Made by a program: the position numbers and the translations under genes. From an uncultured Alphaproteobacteria bacterium (lineage in GTDB: Bacteria; Pseudomonadota; Alphaproteobacteria; Rs-D84), in assembly GCA_904502095.1 (NCBI GenBank), contig CAJGDG010000012.1, positions 1 through 32,665 on the forward strand: a stretch of DNA of 32,665 nucleotides. The letters run 5' to 3'. Shown in pieces: positions 24,416-32,288 of the stretch. The notes under the pieces are model-generated. The model saw only the letters and a list, made by a program, of their open reading frames with translations, was not told the DNA's origin and did no database searches. Position 1 is the stretch's first letter. Each line of letters begins with the position of its first letter.

Positions 24416-25150
24416 ATGAGAGACATAAGCATACTGCCTATTTTCAATCAAGCAACCCCGGGTATCTGGGGGGATTTTTTGCGTATCAGATCACTCACTA
24501 TGAAAGAAGTATATCAACACAATCTTAATAGCGAATATATTGAGCACGCCCAAATTCAGTTTCAAACGTATTGGGAAAAACTGTCCTGCAACTTTGCGTT
24601 TGGCGCATATGACAACAACGAAATGATCGGCTGTATTAACGGATACGTCAAAGGCGCGATCGCGTATGTATCACACTTGTATGTATTACCACAATATCAC
24701 GGAATGCGAATTGGCACACGATTGCTAGGCGCCGCCGAAACCGCAATGTCGACCAATGCAACATCCATAAATTTGACAGCGCTGGGCAAGGCTTATGGAT
24801 TCTATGAAAAAATGGGATACACATCACCAACAAACACAAACGAGTTTGTAAAAAACATTAAAAAATCCGGCGCTTGCTGCACATCGCCTGTATTCTTTTG
24901 CACAAAAAACATTGCCGACAGTTGTACAGAAATCATCAAAAAAAATAACAGCGATTTTAACTTTCAGCGCAACCTGATTAACAAAGAACACAAGCCACTG
25001 TTTATATATCGTGATGCAAATTTAAAAATAAACGCGTTTGGTGTTGCAGATGAAAAACTGACAATATTCAGCGCAAATCCATACCCAGCAGACTGGGCGT
25101 GCAAAAATGTAAAAAACATATCGCTTAATTATTTGAATAAAACAAAATAA
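24416..25150 (+). CDS. GNAT-family N-acetyltransferase
   Basis: 244 residues. Residues 1-150 form a GNAT fold with VSHLYVLPQYHGMRIGTRLL, in which QYHGMRIG is the acetyl-CoA pyrophosphate loop, and GKAYGFYEKMGY near the end. Residues 155-244 form an extra C-terminal part of unknown fold. The substrate is unknown. The ATG at 24416 is preferred to an upstream TTG because a consensus promoter occupies that space. Confidence 0.85.
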   Translation: MRDISILPIFNQATPGIWGDFLRIRSLTMKEVYQHNLNSEYIEHAQIQFQTYWEKLSCNFAFGAYDNNEMIGCINGYVKGAIAYVSHLYVLPQYHGMRIGTRLLGAAETAMSTNATSINLTALGKAYGFYEKMGYTSPTNTNEFVKNIKKSGACCTSPVFFCTKNIADSCTEIIKKNNSDFNFQRNLINKEHKPLFIYRDANLKINAFGVADEKLTIFSANPYPADWACKNVKNISLNYLNKTK

Positions 25151-25176
25151 AAATCCCCAAATTGGGGATTTTTTTA
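25148..25176. terminator. Bidirectional intrinsic terminator
   Basis: AAATCCCC (25151-25158) pairs with GGGGATTT (25164-25171), flanked by A and T runs. It lies between the convergent GNAT and secG genes and overlaps both stop codons. Confidence 0.88.
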
Positions 25177-25494
25177 TTCTGTCACAGGACTTTGTACAGG
25201 CGCCACTTCGCCCTGCTGATGAACAATTTCCTGACGCAATTCACTTTGTGCATTTTGCGGTGCAGAATTAGACGCCAATAACGCCAAAACCGCACACAAT
25301 ACAAAAAATATCGTCGCCAACCATGCTGTTGCACGGGTCAAAAAGTTTCCAGCCGCAGCCCCTGTCAACGCGCCGCCAAACATCGCAGCTGCAGAAGAAC
25401 CAGACATACCAGACCCTTCGGATTTTTGTAATAAAATCAAACCGATCATCATAACTGCGACGATTATCAATAAAACTAATAAAATCGAAAACAT
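25174..25494 (-). CDS. secG: Preprotein translocase subunit SecG
   Basis: Auxiliary subunit of the SecYEG channel in the inner membrane. 106 residues with two membrane segments. The first, VLLIIVAVMMIGLILLQKSEG, contains the conserved LLQ, the linker GSGMSGSSAAAMFGG is typical, and the second runs about 52-72. The tail is acidic/Gln-rich. AAGGA precedes the ATG. It stands alone, downstream of rnc on the same strand. Confidence 0.93.
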   Translation of the reverse strand: MFSILLVLLIIVAVMMIGLILLQKSEGSGMSGSSAAAMFGGALTGAAAGNFLTRATAWLATIFFVLCAVLALLASNSAPQNAQSELRQEIVHQQGEVAPVQSPVTE

Positions 25495-25542
25495 ATTTTT
25501 TCCTTATATTTAACTATGTGTGTAATCTTAATCTGCAAAACC

Positions 25543-26175
25543 TTAATTTGCAAGTTTTTTCAACAATGCGGCCGCTGCGGCAACACTGGCCGCCTTTTTA
25601 GACGACCCCGTACCCATTGCGCTATGCCCCATCGCGCTTACAGACACCTTGAAAACAGGGCTGTGGGACGCGCCTGCGGCATCAAAATATTCGTACACAG
25701 GCAAATTTCCCGCATCAGATTGCTGAACAAATTCTTGTAATGCGGTTTTTGGATCTTTTGGCGCAACTATATCCGCCGCCGCCAAATCACGCCATATGTT
25801 AACAATTACTTCACGCGCTGCATCAAAGCCCGATTCCAGATAAACAGCACCCAAAATCGCCTCGGTCGCGTTTGCCAATATGTGTGCGACCCGCCCTGCT
25901 GTCATATGGCCATGACGCAAATATTTATCCAAACCCAAACGCCCCGCAACAGTCGCCAATGTTTCTGTTGAAACCAACATTGCATGACGCCGCGCCAGTT
26001 CGCCTTCACTTTCGTTTGGATACATATTATACAGCAAATCCGCAACGCTTAACCCCAGCACACGGTCGCCAATAAATTCCAACCGTTCATTATTTTTTTC
26101 TGCATTAACGCCACTTTGGGTTAACGCTAAATCCAATAAAGATTTGTCTTTGAAGATATATCCCAGTTCTTTCAT
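25543..26175 (-). CDS. rnc: Ribonuclease III
   Basis: Cuts double-stranded RNA in rRNA and mRNA processing. 210 residues. The catalytic signature ERLEFIGDRVLGLSVADLL starts at residue 30, a second acidic site lies in ATEAILGAVYLESG, and a C-terminal dsRNA-binding domain begins DPKTALQEFVQQ and ends SKKAASVAAAAALLKKL. It starts 1 nt after lepB ends, the usual lepB-rnc order; era is elsewhere in this window. Confidence 0.97.
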   Translation of the reverse strand: MKELGYIFKDKSLLDLALTQSGVNAEKNNERLEFIGDRVLGLSVADLLYNMYPNESEGELARRHAMLVSTETLATVAGRLGLDKYLRHGHMTAGRVAHILANATEAILGAVYLESGFDAAREVIVNIWRDLAAADIVAPKDPKTALQEFVQQSDAGNLPVYEYFDAAGASHSPVFKVSVSAMGHSAMGTGSSKKAASVAAAAALLKKLAN

Positions 26176-26176
26176 T

Positions 26177-27055
26177 TTAATTCACACCCATTCCAAATCT
26201 GTCCCAGCGCATTTTATTACCCCAAGACCACAGCGATAACATTGGCGCATAGTAATTATGCGAATACCATATAAACCACACCTGCCCTAACACATTGTCA
26301 CGAGATACAAAACTAACATCGCCGCGGCTGTCGTTGCTGTTGTCACGATTGTCACCCATGAAAAACAGGTGGTTTTCGGGCACTGTAAATTCAGGCGTAT
26401 TATCCAACGGCGCAGAATCTGTAAATTCAATTATGCTGTGCGACACGCCATTAGGTAAGACTTCGGTATATTCTGTCGCATTAAAGACGCCACAGGCACC
26501 GCTGTACATATTACAAAAATCATCAGACTTGTATTCTATTGTATAGTTAAAGTCAGCAGGTTGATTATCAACCCATATTTTATTGCCTTTGATTGACATA
26601 TTGTCACGATAATAACCGACACTGCGCATAGATTTTGGTAATGTTGCCACTATATAAGGGCGCGCATCTTTGCGTTCAACCATTTTGCCATTGATATATA
26701 AACGGCCGTCCATCATCTGAATCTTGTCCCCCGGGATGCCAATCAAACGCTTGACATAATCCTGGGACTGATTAACAGGATTGCGAAAAACGATAACATC
26801 GCCAACCTTTGGTTCTGTCGCCCAAAAACGACCGCGCCATAAATTCCACGACCCAAATGGGAAGGAATATCTGGAATATCCATAAGCCCACTTTTCAACA
26901 AAAATATGATCCCCAACATGTAAAGTCGGTATCATCGAACCAGACGGAATATTAAACGGTTCCAGCAAAAGACTACGAAATACAATTGCAATTAACGCGC
27001 CGTAAAAAATAGTATTAAACCATTCACGGGCAACATTTTTATTCTTGGCTGGCAT
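26177..27055 (-). CDS. lepB: Signal peptidase I
   Basis: Cleaves signal peptides at the outer face of the inner membrane. 292 residues, one N-terminal membrane segment (about 13-30). The Ser40 nucleophile is in IPSGSMIPTL and the general base Lys102 is in YVKRLIGIPGD. The conserved GDNRDNSNDSR box is near residue 245. AAAGGAT precedes the ATG. It is divergent from comM and first in the lepB-rnc operon. Confidence 0.97.
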   Translation of the reverse strand: MPAKNKNVAREWFNTIFYGALIAIVFRSLLLEPFNIPSGSMIPTLHVGDHIFVEKWAYGYSRYSFPFGSWNLWRGRFWATEPKVGDVIVFRNPVNQSQDYVKRLIGIPGDKIQMMDGRLYINGKMVERKDARPYIVATLPKSMRSVGYYRDNMSIKGNKIWVDNQPADFNYTIEYKSDDFCNMYSGACGVFNATEYTEVLPNGVSHSIIEFTDSAPLDNTPEFTVPENHLFFMGDNRDNSNDSRGDVSFVSRDNVLGQVWFIWYSHNYYAPMLSLWSWGNKMRWDRFGMGVN

Positions 27056-27090
27056 AATAAATCCTTTGGTTTATGGGTCTATATTATAAC

Positions 27091-27119
27091 TTGCACAATT
27101 TTAATTCAAGTTATAAAAT
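27091..27119 (+). promoter_or_regulatory. Promoter of comM, leaderless layout
   Basis: TTGCAC (27091-27096), a 17-nt spacer, and TAAAAT (27114-27119) end 8 nt before the ATG at 27128. No Shine-Dalgarno sequence is visible. Confidence 0.55.
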
Positions 27120-27127
27120 GCATCATT

Positions 27128-28648
27128 ATGATATCTTTGAAATCGATTATTTTTAACGGGATGGACGCAACGCCAATCGATGTTCAGGTGCAACTGTCAT
27201 CTGGATTATCAAAGCCCGAATTTAACATTATCGGGTTGGCAGACCGCGCAGTCAAAGAATCCGCAGAACGCATACGAAATGTATTATCTGCATTGAATTT
27301 GTCTTTGCCGCCAAAGCGGTTAACGGTAAACCTGTCGCCTGCCGACGTGGAAAAAAGCGGCTCGCATTTTGACTTGCCAATATTATGCGGAATTTTGTGC
27401 GCCATTGCTGTTTTACCTGAATCTGAATTAGAAAAATATGTTATACTGGGCGAAGTTGGACTGAACGGTGCAATCGTAAAAACAGACGCCGTATTACCTG
27501 CCAGCGTTTGGGCAACCGGACAAAATCTGGGCATAATCTGCCCCGGCGACCAGGGCGCAGAAGCACGTTGGGCGGGACATACAAACATACTGGCGCCATT
27601 TCATGTGGTACAATTAATAAATCATTTTAAGGGCACACAGGTTCTACCTTTACCGGAACTGATTGCCCCGGAATCAACCACTAATTCCAATCTGGATATG
27701 GCCGAAGTTCATGGTCAAGAAGCAGCAAAACGCGCGTTGGAAATTGCCGCTGCAGGCGGACACGCAATGCTGATGGTTGGCCCTCCGGGGTCCGGGAAGA
27801 CTATGCTGGCGTCGCGTCTGCCGACAATTATGCCGGAAATGACCGCCGAAGAAATTCTGGAAACATCTATTATTTATTCTATTGCTGGCGAATTAAACAA
27901 TAAATCGCTGATGTCGTCACGCCCATTTCGCAGCGTACACCACACTTCCAGTCCTGTTGCGCTGGCTGGCGGCGGATCCGATGCACGACCCGGGGAAATC
28001 TCATTGGCACACAACGGTGTTTTATTTCTGGACGAATTACCCGAATTTAATCGCGCGACACTGGAAATACTGCGTCAACCGATGGAATCTGGTCGAATTT
28101 TAATATCACGCGCACGCAGAAATGCAACCTACCCTGCACGCTTTCAGTTAATCGCCGCAATGAACCCTTGTCCATGTGGACATTTGGGGAATGCCGCCTT
28201 GTCTTGTTCCAAGGCACCGCGTTGCGCCGAAGCGTATCAGAATAAAATATCTGGCCCATTATTAGACAGAATTGATTTACATGTTGATGTCGACGCTGTA
28301 AATCCGTGGGAAATGGCCCAAGACAACACGCCACGCGAATCCAGCGCGCAAATACGGGAACGGGTTGTCGCAGCTCGCAACAGACAAATCGCCCGTCAAG
28401 GCAAAGTTAACGCTCATTTGGACGGCGCTGATTTAGAACAGTTTGCAAAACTAAATGATGATCTGACCGCGTTTCTGAATTCTGCCGCTGAAAAAATGGG
28501 TATGTCTGCACGCGGATATAACCGAATAAAGCGTCTGGCACGAACAATCGCTGATTTGCGTGGCGCGGCCGATATTGAAATGACCGACTTGGCCGAAGCA
28601 CTATCATATCGCCCAATAAACCGTGGCAAATACGGCGTTAAGATTTAA
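27128..28648 (+). CDS. comM: YifB/ComM-family AAA ATPase
   Basis: A Mg-chelatase-like AAA+ protein; ComM is a branch-migration helicase in natural transformation of other bacteria. 506 residues. The N-terminal Lon-like domain (1-185) includes NLSPADVEKSGSHFDLP. Walker A GPPGSGKT is at 218-225, Walker B is LFLDELPEF, then MNPCPCGHLG with its Cys cluster and the C-terminal RGYNRIKRLARTIADL. Intact full length. It is the last clear core gene before the accessory stretch. A DNA uptake role here is inference. Confidence 0.95.
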   Translation: MISLKSIIFNGMDATPIDVQVQLSSGLSKPEFNIIGLADRAVKESAERIRNVLSALNLSLPPKRLTVNLSPADVEKSGSHFDLPILCGILCAIAVLPESELEKYVILGEVGLNGAIVKTDAVLPASVWATGQNLGIICPGDQGAEARWAGHTNILAPFHVVQLINHFKGTQVLPLPELIAPESTTNSNLDMAEVHGQEAAKRALEIAAAGGHAMLMVGPPGSGKTMLASRLPTIMPEMTAEEILETSIIYSIAGELNNKSLMSSRPFRSVHHTSSPVALAGGGSDARPGEISLAHNGVLFLDELPEFNRATLEILRQPMESGRILISRARRNATYPARFQLIAAMNPCPCGHLGNAALSCSKAPRCAEAYQNKISGPLLDRIDLHVDVDAVNPWEMAQDNTPRESSAQIRERVVAARNRQIARQGKVNAHLDGADLEQFAKLNDDLTAFLNSAAEKMGMSARGYNRIKRLARTIADLRGAADIEMTDLAEALSYRPINRGKYGVKI

Positions 28649-28945
28649 CCCTCACATCACAAAAAAAAGAATTGTTCTTGCAACAAAACACAGCCCAAGG
28701 TTGATTTTTTATAATGCCTTAAAAAACAGGCAAATTAAACTCGAACCGTGAAAAAGCTTAGAAACCCAAAGAAAAACTGCCCTTTGACAGGACGGTATAA
28801 AATGTGGCTCGGCATGGCTTGTTCATACCGACACGAAAACCCAACAGCATTTGCTGCTTAAATCTGGGTCGTCAAAATTTTCTACACGATCGGTCAAAAG
28901 CACCACACGTTATAAACATATAAATATTGTGAATATAAAATATGT
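28649..28945. other. Intergenic region after comM
   Basis: No gene supported. It holds the first 45-bp repeat copy (28811-28855). Beside it is a hairpin CAGCATTTGCTG. The region looks like eroded coding or element remnant: one minus-strand frame through the repeat reads LLGFRVGMNKPCR. Confidence 0.5.
28811..28855 (-). repeat. 45-bp repeat, copy 1
   Basis: It matches 30535-30579 at 41 of 45 positions in the same orientation and flanks the orphan gene. As minus-strand RNA both copies keep a CGGUA stem, with UACCG changed to UGCCG by a wobble-compatible substitution. Confidence 0.8.
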
Positions 28946-30373
28946 TTAAAGATCATCGCGTCCACTGTGTTGCATTGCGCGTGACGCAACTAAACCGCGC
29001 AATTGTTTCACAAGTTTTTCAAAACCCGGTTCTTTTTCCAACTTGTTTCGCCACGCATTATATTCGCCTGACATCTTGGTACAATGGGCACGAATTGTTT
29101 TTACCAAGTTTTTATCATAATCATCTATTGTTTGTATGGCAGACATTTCTTCTATGAACTTACGATATTTAGAAATCTTATCTTGATACATTTTTATATA
29201 TTTATTTTTTTCGGTTTCTGTCAAACTGCAATAAACATTAGTTTCATATTTTTGTAACTCTTGTTCATAATTTATCAGATTTATTTTTGCTGTTTCAATT
29301 CTGCACCCAATACTGTTCCTAAAACGACCCTCATAAACTTTCATGAAATCTATTGGTTTGTTTTCAAGAATATTAGAAATCACCTCAGGGATTATTCCAT
29401 TTGGCCCCCTTTTTACTATTACATCATAAAGTGATTCTGTGGTTGTTGTTAGTATGCCTGGAATGTTATCCAAACTGTTACCATGAAAAACGGTTTTCAC
29501 ACTATGCCACCAGCATTGCTCTATCTCAGCATATATTGAATTAGAATGTCCCTTGTTACTTGAATTTCCCGGCAATCCGACTGCTTCTGCTGTATTTGCG
29601 ATAATCTGACTTCTTACACCGTTGTCTAAAATGCCGTCCATCCATTGTTTACCCATTTTTTCCATTGATAGTCGCACGACTTTATCACGCAAGTATTGCG
29701 ACAATATGTCAAATCGTGATTCTTCAAACAACCCGCGCAAAAACGCTCGTTTGTCCTTGGCGCTTTCGTACATTTGTTTAACGCGTTTATCACCATAAAA
29801 TTCGTTTTGAATGTCCCATAGCTGCAAATCGCCATTTTTATAATTTGTGTATATATCCAAATCGGACGGACTAAGCCAAGATTCTATTAGTGCTACTTCT
29901 TCTTCGGTATAGTTGTCACGCTTATATGTCGCACCATGTTCACCAATTTGATACAGTGGCCCATCGTTAGAGGGGTGCACAATATATGTACTTTCTGGCA
30001 ATATCAAACCAGCATCTGGATTTAACGACCAATATGTATCAGTGCCCGAGACTTCGGCCGGGTTGCCATTTCTTTCTGTGACATCATTATATGGTGCTAA
30101 TACCACAATCGGCATGTCGTTCCAATTACCTCCCACGTGTGCTGTTACGACATGGTTTAATGTTACGTGAATTGTTGAACGCGGAATATCAAAATCTGTT
30201 GCCATCGCAGTTGTTGGAATATACATTGTACCGTCTTCGTGATGCTTTGGCATATACTTGGTCGCATGTACCGCACACCAATGCGACATATCGGCCATAT
30301 AATCCGTATCGATATATCGTTCGGCAGATTTTATTCTTTCAATGCCTTGAGCAAATTCTTTCATCTTGGCCAT
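28946..30373 (-). CDS. Orphan 475-residue protein, possible secreted effector
   Basis: Starts at MAKMKEF with AAAGGGA upstream. I do not recognise the family. Residues 1-150 look globular, with DIPRSTIHVTLNHVVTAHVG, an element that loosely recalls the core of ADP-ribosyltransferase-like folds but is not proof. The middle (160-330) is mixed. Residues 350-450 are rich in Lys/Glu with regular hydrophobics and should form a coiled coil. No signal peptide or membrane helix. It has its own promoter and lies between two near-identical repeats, apart from the housekeeping genes, so recent acquisition is likely. An effector or toxin role is only a hypothesis. Confidence 0.75.
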   Translation of the reverse strand: MAKMKEFAQGIERIKSAERYIDTDYMADMSHWCAVHATKYMPKHHEDGTMYIPTTAMATDFDIPRSTIHVTLNHVVTAHVGGNWNDMPIVVLAPYNDVTERNGNPAEVSGTDTYWSLNPDAGLILPESTYIVHPSNDGPLYQIGEHGATYKRDNYTEEEVALIESWLSPSDLDIYTNYKNGDLQLWDIQNEFYGDKRVKQMYESAKDKRAFLRGLFEESRFDILSQYLRDKVVRLSMEKMGKQWMDGILDNGVRSQIIANTAEAVGLPGNSSNKGHSNSIYAEIEQCWWHSVKTVFHGNSLDNIPGILTTTTESLYDVIVKRGPNGIIPEVISNILENKPIDFMKVYEGRFRNSIGCRIETAKINLINYEQELQKYETNVYCSLTETEKNKYIKMYQDKISKYRKFIEEMSAIQTIDDYDKNLVKTIRAHCTKMSGEYNAWRNKLEKEPGFEKLVKQLRGLVASRAMQHSGRDDL

Positions 30374-30400
30374 CTGCAATCCCTTTGTTTTTACCCAAGT

Positions 30401-30429
30401 ATTATAGCATTTTTTAAGAACCTGGACAA
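30401..30429 (-). promoter_or_regulatory. Promoter of the orphan gene
   Basis: Minus-strand TTGTCC (30424-30429), a 17-nt spacer and perfect TATAAT (30401-30406), about 28 nt before the start codon with a Shine-Dalgarno between. Confidence 0.7.
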
Positions 30430-30534
30430 GTTTTTTGCAAATAAAATCGGCACAACCACCACAACCAATGTATGTATAAGGGTCGGTGGCAAAATTTAGG
30501 AAAATGAAGAACAGACTCGTTTTCTTATGCAGTT

Positions 30535-30579
30535 CGGTACGGCTTGTTCATACCGGCACGAAAACCCAACAGAATTTGC
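30535..30579 (-). repeat. 45-bp repeat, copy 2
   Basis: Second copy of the 28811-28855 repeat, 41 of 45 identical. It contains CGGTA/TACCG as an inverted repeat around CGGCTTGTTCA. It lies just before the T-box promoter. Confidence 0.8.
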
Positions 30580-30619
30580 ACACCTTTCTACACTCTGTGA
30601 AATATTTTTACGCGATAAC

Positions 30620-30647
30620 TTGAAATATTAATTTTTTATCCTATAAT
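30620..30647 (+). promoter_or_regulatory. Promoter of the T-box/aspS transcript
   Basis: TTGAAA (30620-30625), a 16-nt spacer and perfect TATAAT (30642-30647). Transcription should start near 30654, immediately before the structured leader. Confidence 0.8.
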
Positions 30648-30654
30648 AAAATTT

Positions 30655-30923
30655 GAAAGCCGATGACCCTCTAACAATGGCGAGGCGGAAGAAGAACGGC
30701 GGTACAATGCGTGCGCTTACTAGAACTTCCCGGGACTGCCCGTTACAGCAGTGGACTCTTTAATGGTATGGCGAACCCAGCGAGAGTTAAAAAGGCAACA
30801 TTGGCGACAGTGTTGCGAAACAAGGTGGCACCACGTTGTCACGCATATTTTCAGATTACTGGCATATGCGTTTTAACGTCCTTGTGTTCTTATTAAAACA
30901 TGAACAACGAACACAAAAGGAGG
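30655..30923 (+). promoter_or_regulatory. T-box riboswitch (tRNA-sensing leader)
   Basis: The T-box core is AAGGTGGCACCACG (30822-30835). ACAAGG (30820-30825) pairs with CCTTGT (30880-30885) and ACGTT (30833-30837) with AACGT (30875-30879). That leaves exactly the canonical 7-nt bulge UGGCACC (30826-30832). An inner stem ACGCATAT/ATATGCGT closes the middle. UGGC would pair with GCCA of an uncharged tRNA with G73, as in tRNA-Asn. Upstream are a stem ACTGC/GCAGT around CCGTTACA, a familiar T-box element, and a CAACATT/AGTGTTG hairpin (30797-30816). The alternative helix CCTTGTGTTC (30880-30889) with GAACAC and AAGG (30909-30920) hides the ribosome site. There is no terminator, so control should be translational. 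Stem I and the specifier are not resolved with certainty. Confidence 0.85.
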
Positions 30924-30929
30924 TTAAAG

Positions 30930-32246
30930 ATGTCTAAAATAAGAACGCATATCGCCGAAATTCCACAAAAAATTGGCGAAACAATAACTATCAAAGGTCA
31001 CGCACAAACAATTCGTGCGCAGTCAAGTGTTACGTTTATTGTTCTGCGTGAAATCACAGGAACCGTTCAGTGTGTAATTGAACGCGGAACTGCGGCCTTT
31101 GAATTGGCAAAACAAATAACAACAGAATCTGTCATATCTGTGACAGGCACCGTTGTCAAAACTCCCAGCACGGAATCTGGATTTGAAATCCATGTGACCG
31201 AACTGGAAATCATTTCAAAAGCCGAGGCAACACCAATCCCCGTCACAACCAAGGGCAGTATTGAAATCACACCCGAAAAAGCCCAGGATTGGCGATTTCT
31301 GTCCCTGCGCAGTCCACGTAGTGCAACGATAATGCGTGCGCTGTCTGCGATGACGGCCGGATACCATGAATATTTGGAAAAGCGTGGATTTATTGAAATC
31401 CAGACCCCAAAAATCATGGCAACACCGTCTGAATCGCGGGCGGAATTATTCAAACTGGAATACTTTGGCCAAACGGCATACCTGGCGCAATCGCCACAAT
31501 TGTTCAAACAGATGGCAATCGCGGCGGGCCTGGAACGCGTGTTTGAGGTTGCGCCTGCATTCCGTGCAGACCATTCCTTTACCACACGACATTCGACAGA
31601 ATTTACATCGTTTGACGGTGAAATGGCGTATATCGAAAGCTTTGAAGAAGTAATGCAAGAGTTGGAACAGGCGGTCCGCTATATGCTGACATCCATCAAA
31701 AAGACATGTGGTAAAGAAATTGAAAAATACTTTGGCATATCAGAGTTTCAGTTAAAGAAACCAATTCCACGCATCACCATGGCACGTGCCAAGGAAATCT
31801 TGCGTGAAATGGGTTGCGCAAGCGAAGAACCAGATATAACCACCGCCGAAGAAAAGGCATTGGGTGAATATGTGCGTGAGCATTACGGTTCTGATTTTGT
31901 GTATATCACCGAATGGCCATGGGAGTGCCGCCCGTTCTATCACAAGAAAGGCGTTGGCGAACATGGACAACCTATATCGGTGTCGGCTGACTTGCTGTAT
32001 CGTGGGGTTGAAATCGTCACCTGCGCCCAACGTGAAGAGTCGTACGAAAAACTGTGCGAACAACTGCGCGAAAAAGGACTACATCAAGAAGGATTGCAGT
32101 GGTATCTGGAATGCTTTCGATATGGCATGCCACCGCATGGCGGTTGGGGTATGGGCGGCGCCAGATTTATCAAACAGTTACTGGGGTTATCCAGTCTGCG
32201 TGAGGCAACATTCCTGTTCCGTGGTCCAACCAGACTCATGCCATAA
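30930..32246 (+). CDS. aspS: Aspartyl-tRNA synthetase, archaeal type, probably non-discriminating
   Basis: Charges tRNA-Asp and probably tRNA-Asn with Asp. 438 residues, the length of archaeal/eukaryal-type AspRS, against about 590 for the usual bacterial enzyme, and without the GAD insertion. An N-terminal OB-fold (15-100) is followed by the class II core: FRADHSFTTRHSTEFTSFD is motif 2 and GWGMGGARFIKQLLGL motif 3. His24 in KGHAQTIR sits where discriminating enzymes have Trp; from memory, His marks non-discriminating ones. Asn-tRNA would then need GatCAB. ATG at 30930 has AAAAGGAGG seven nt before it; an ATG at 30900 lies inside the switch. Likely acquired together with its T-box. Confidence 0.88.
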   Translation: MSKIRTHIAEIPQKIGETITIKGHAQTIRAQSSVTFIVLREITGTVQCVIERGTAAFELAKQITTESVISVTGTVVKTPSTESGFEIHVTELEIISKAEATPIPVTTKGSIEITPEKAQDWRFLSLRSPRSATIMRALSAMTAGYHEYLEKRGFIEIQTPKIMATPSESRAELFKLEYFGQTAYLAQSPQLFKQMAIAAGLERVFEVAPAFRADHSFTTRHSTEFTSFDGEMAYIESFEEVMQELEQAVRYMLTSIKKTCGKEIEKYFGISEFQLKKPIPRITMARAKEILREMGCASEEPDITTAEEKALGEYVREHYGSDFVYITEWPWECRPFYHKKGVGEHGQPISVSADLLYRGVEIVTCAQREESYEKLCEQLREKGLHQEGLQWYLECFRYGMPPHGGWGMGGARFIKQLLGLSSLREATFLFRGPTRLMP

Positions 32247-32276
32247 AAACCACCGCCCAACCGGGCGGTTTTTTGA
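32246..32276 (+). terminator. Intrinsic terminator of aspS
   Basis: CCGCCC (32253-32258) pairs with GGGCGG (32263-32268), extended by flanking A-T pairs and followed by six T. Confidence 0.88.
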
Positions 32277-32288
32277 TTAACCAAATAG

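Noticed and set aside
30711..30896. 61-codon frame inside the T-box leader
   Set aside because: It lies entirely within the folded riboswitch and its composition follows RNA structure; no ribosome site.
30900..30929. Upstream ATG for aspS at 30900
   Set aside because: It lies before the Shine-Dalgarno and inside the sequestering helix; ATG at 30930 has AAAAGGAGG at the right distance.
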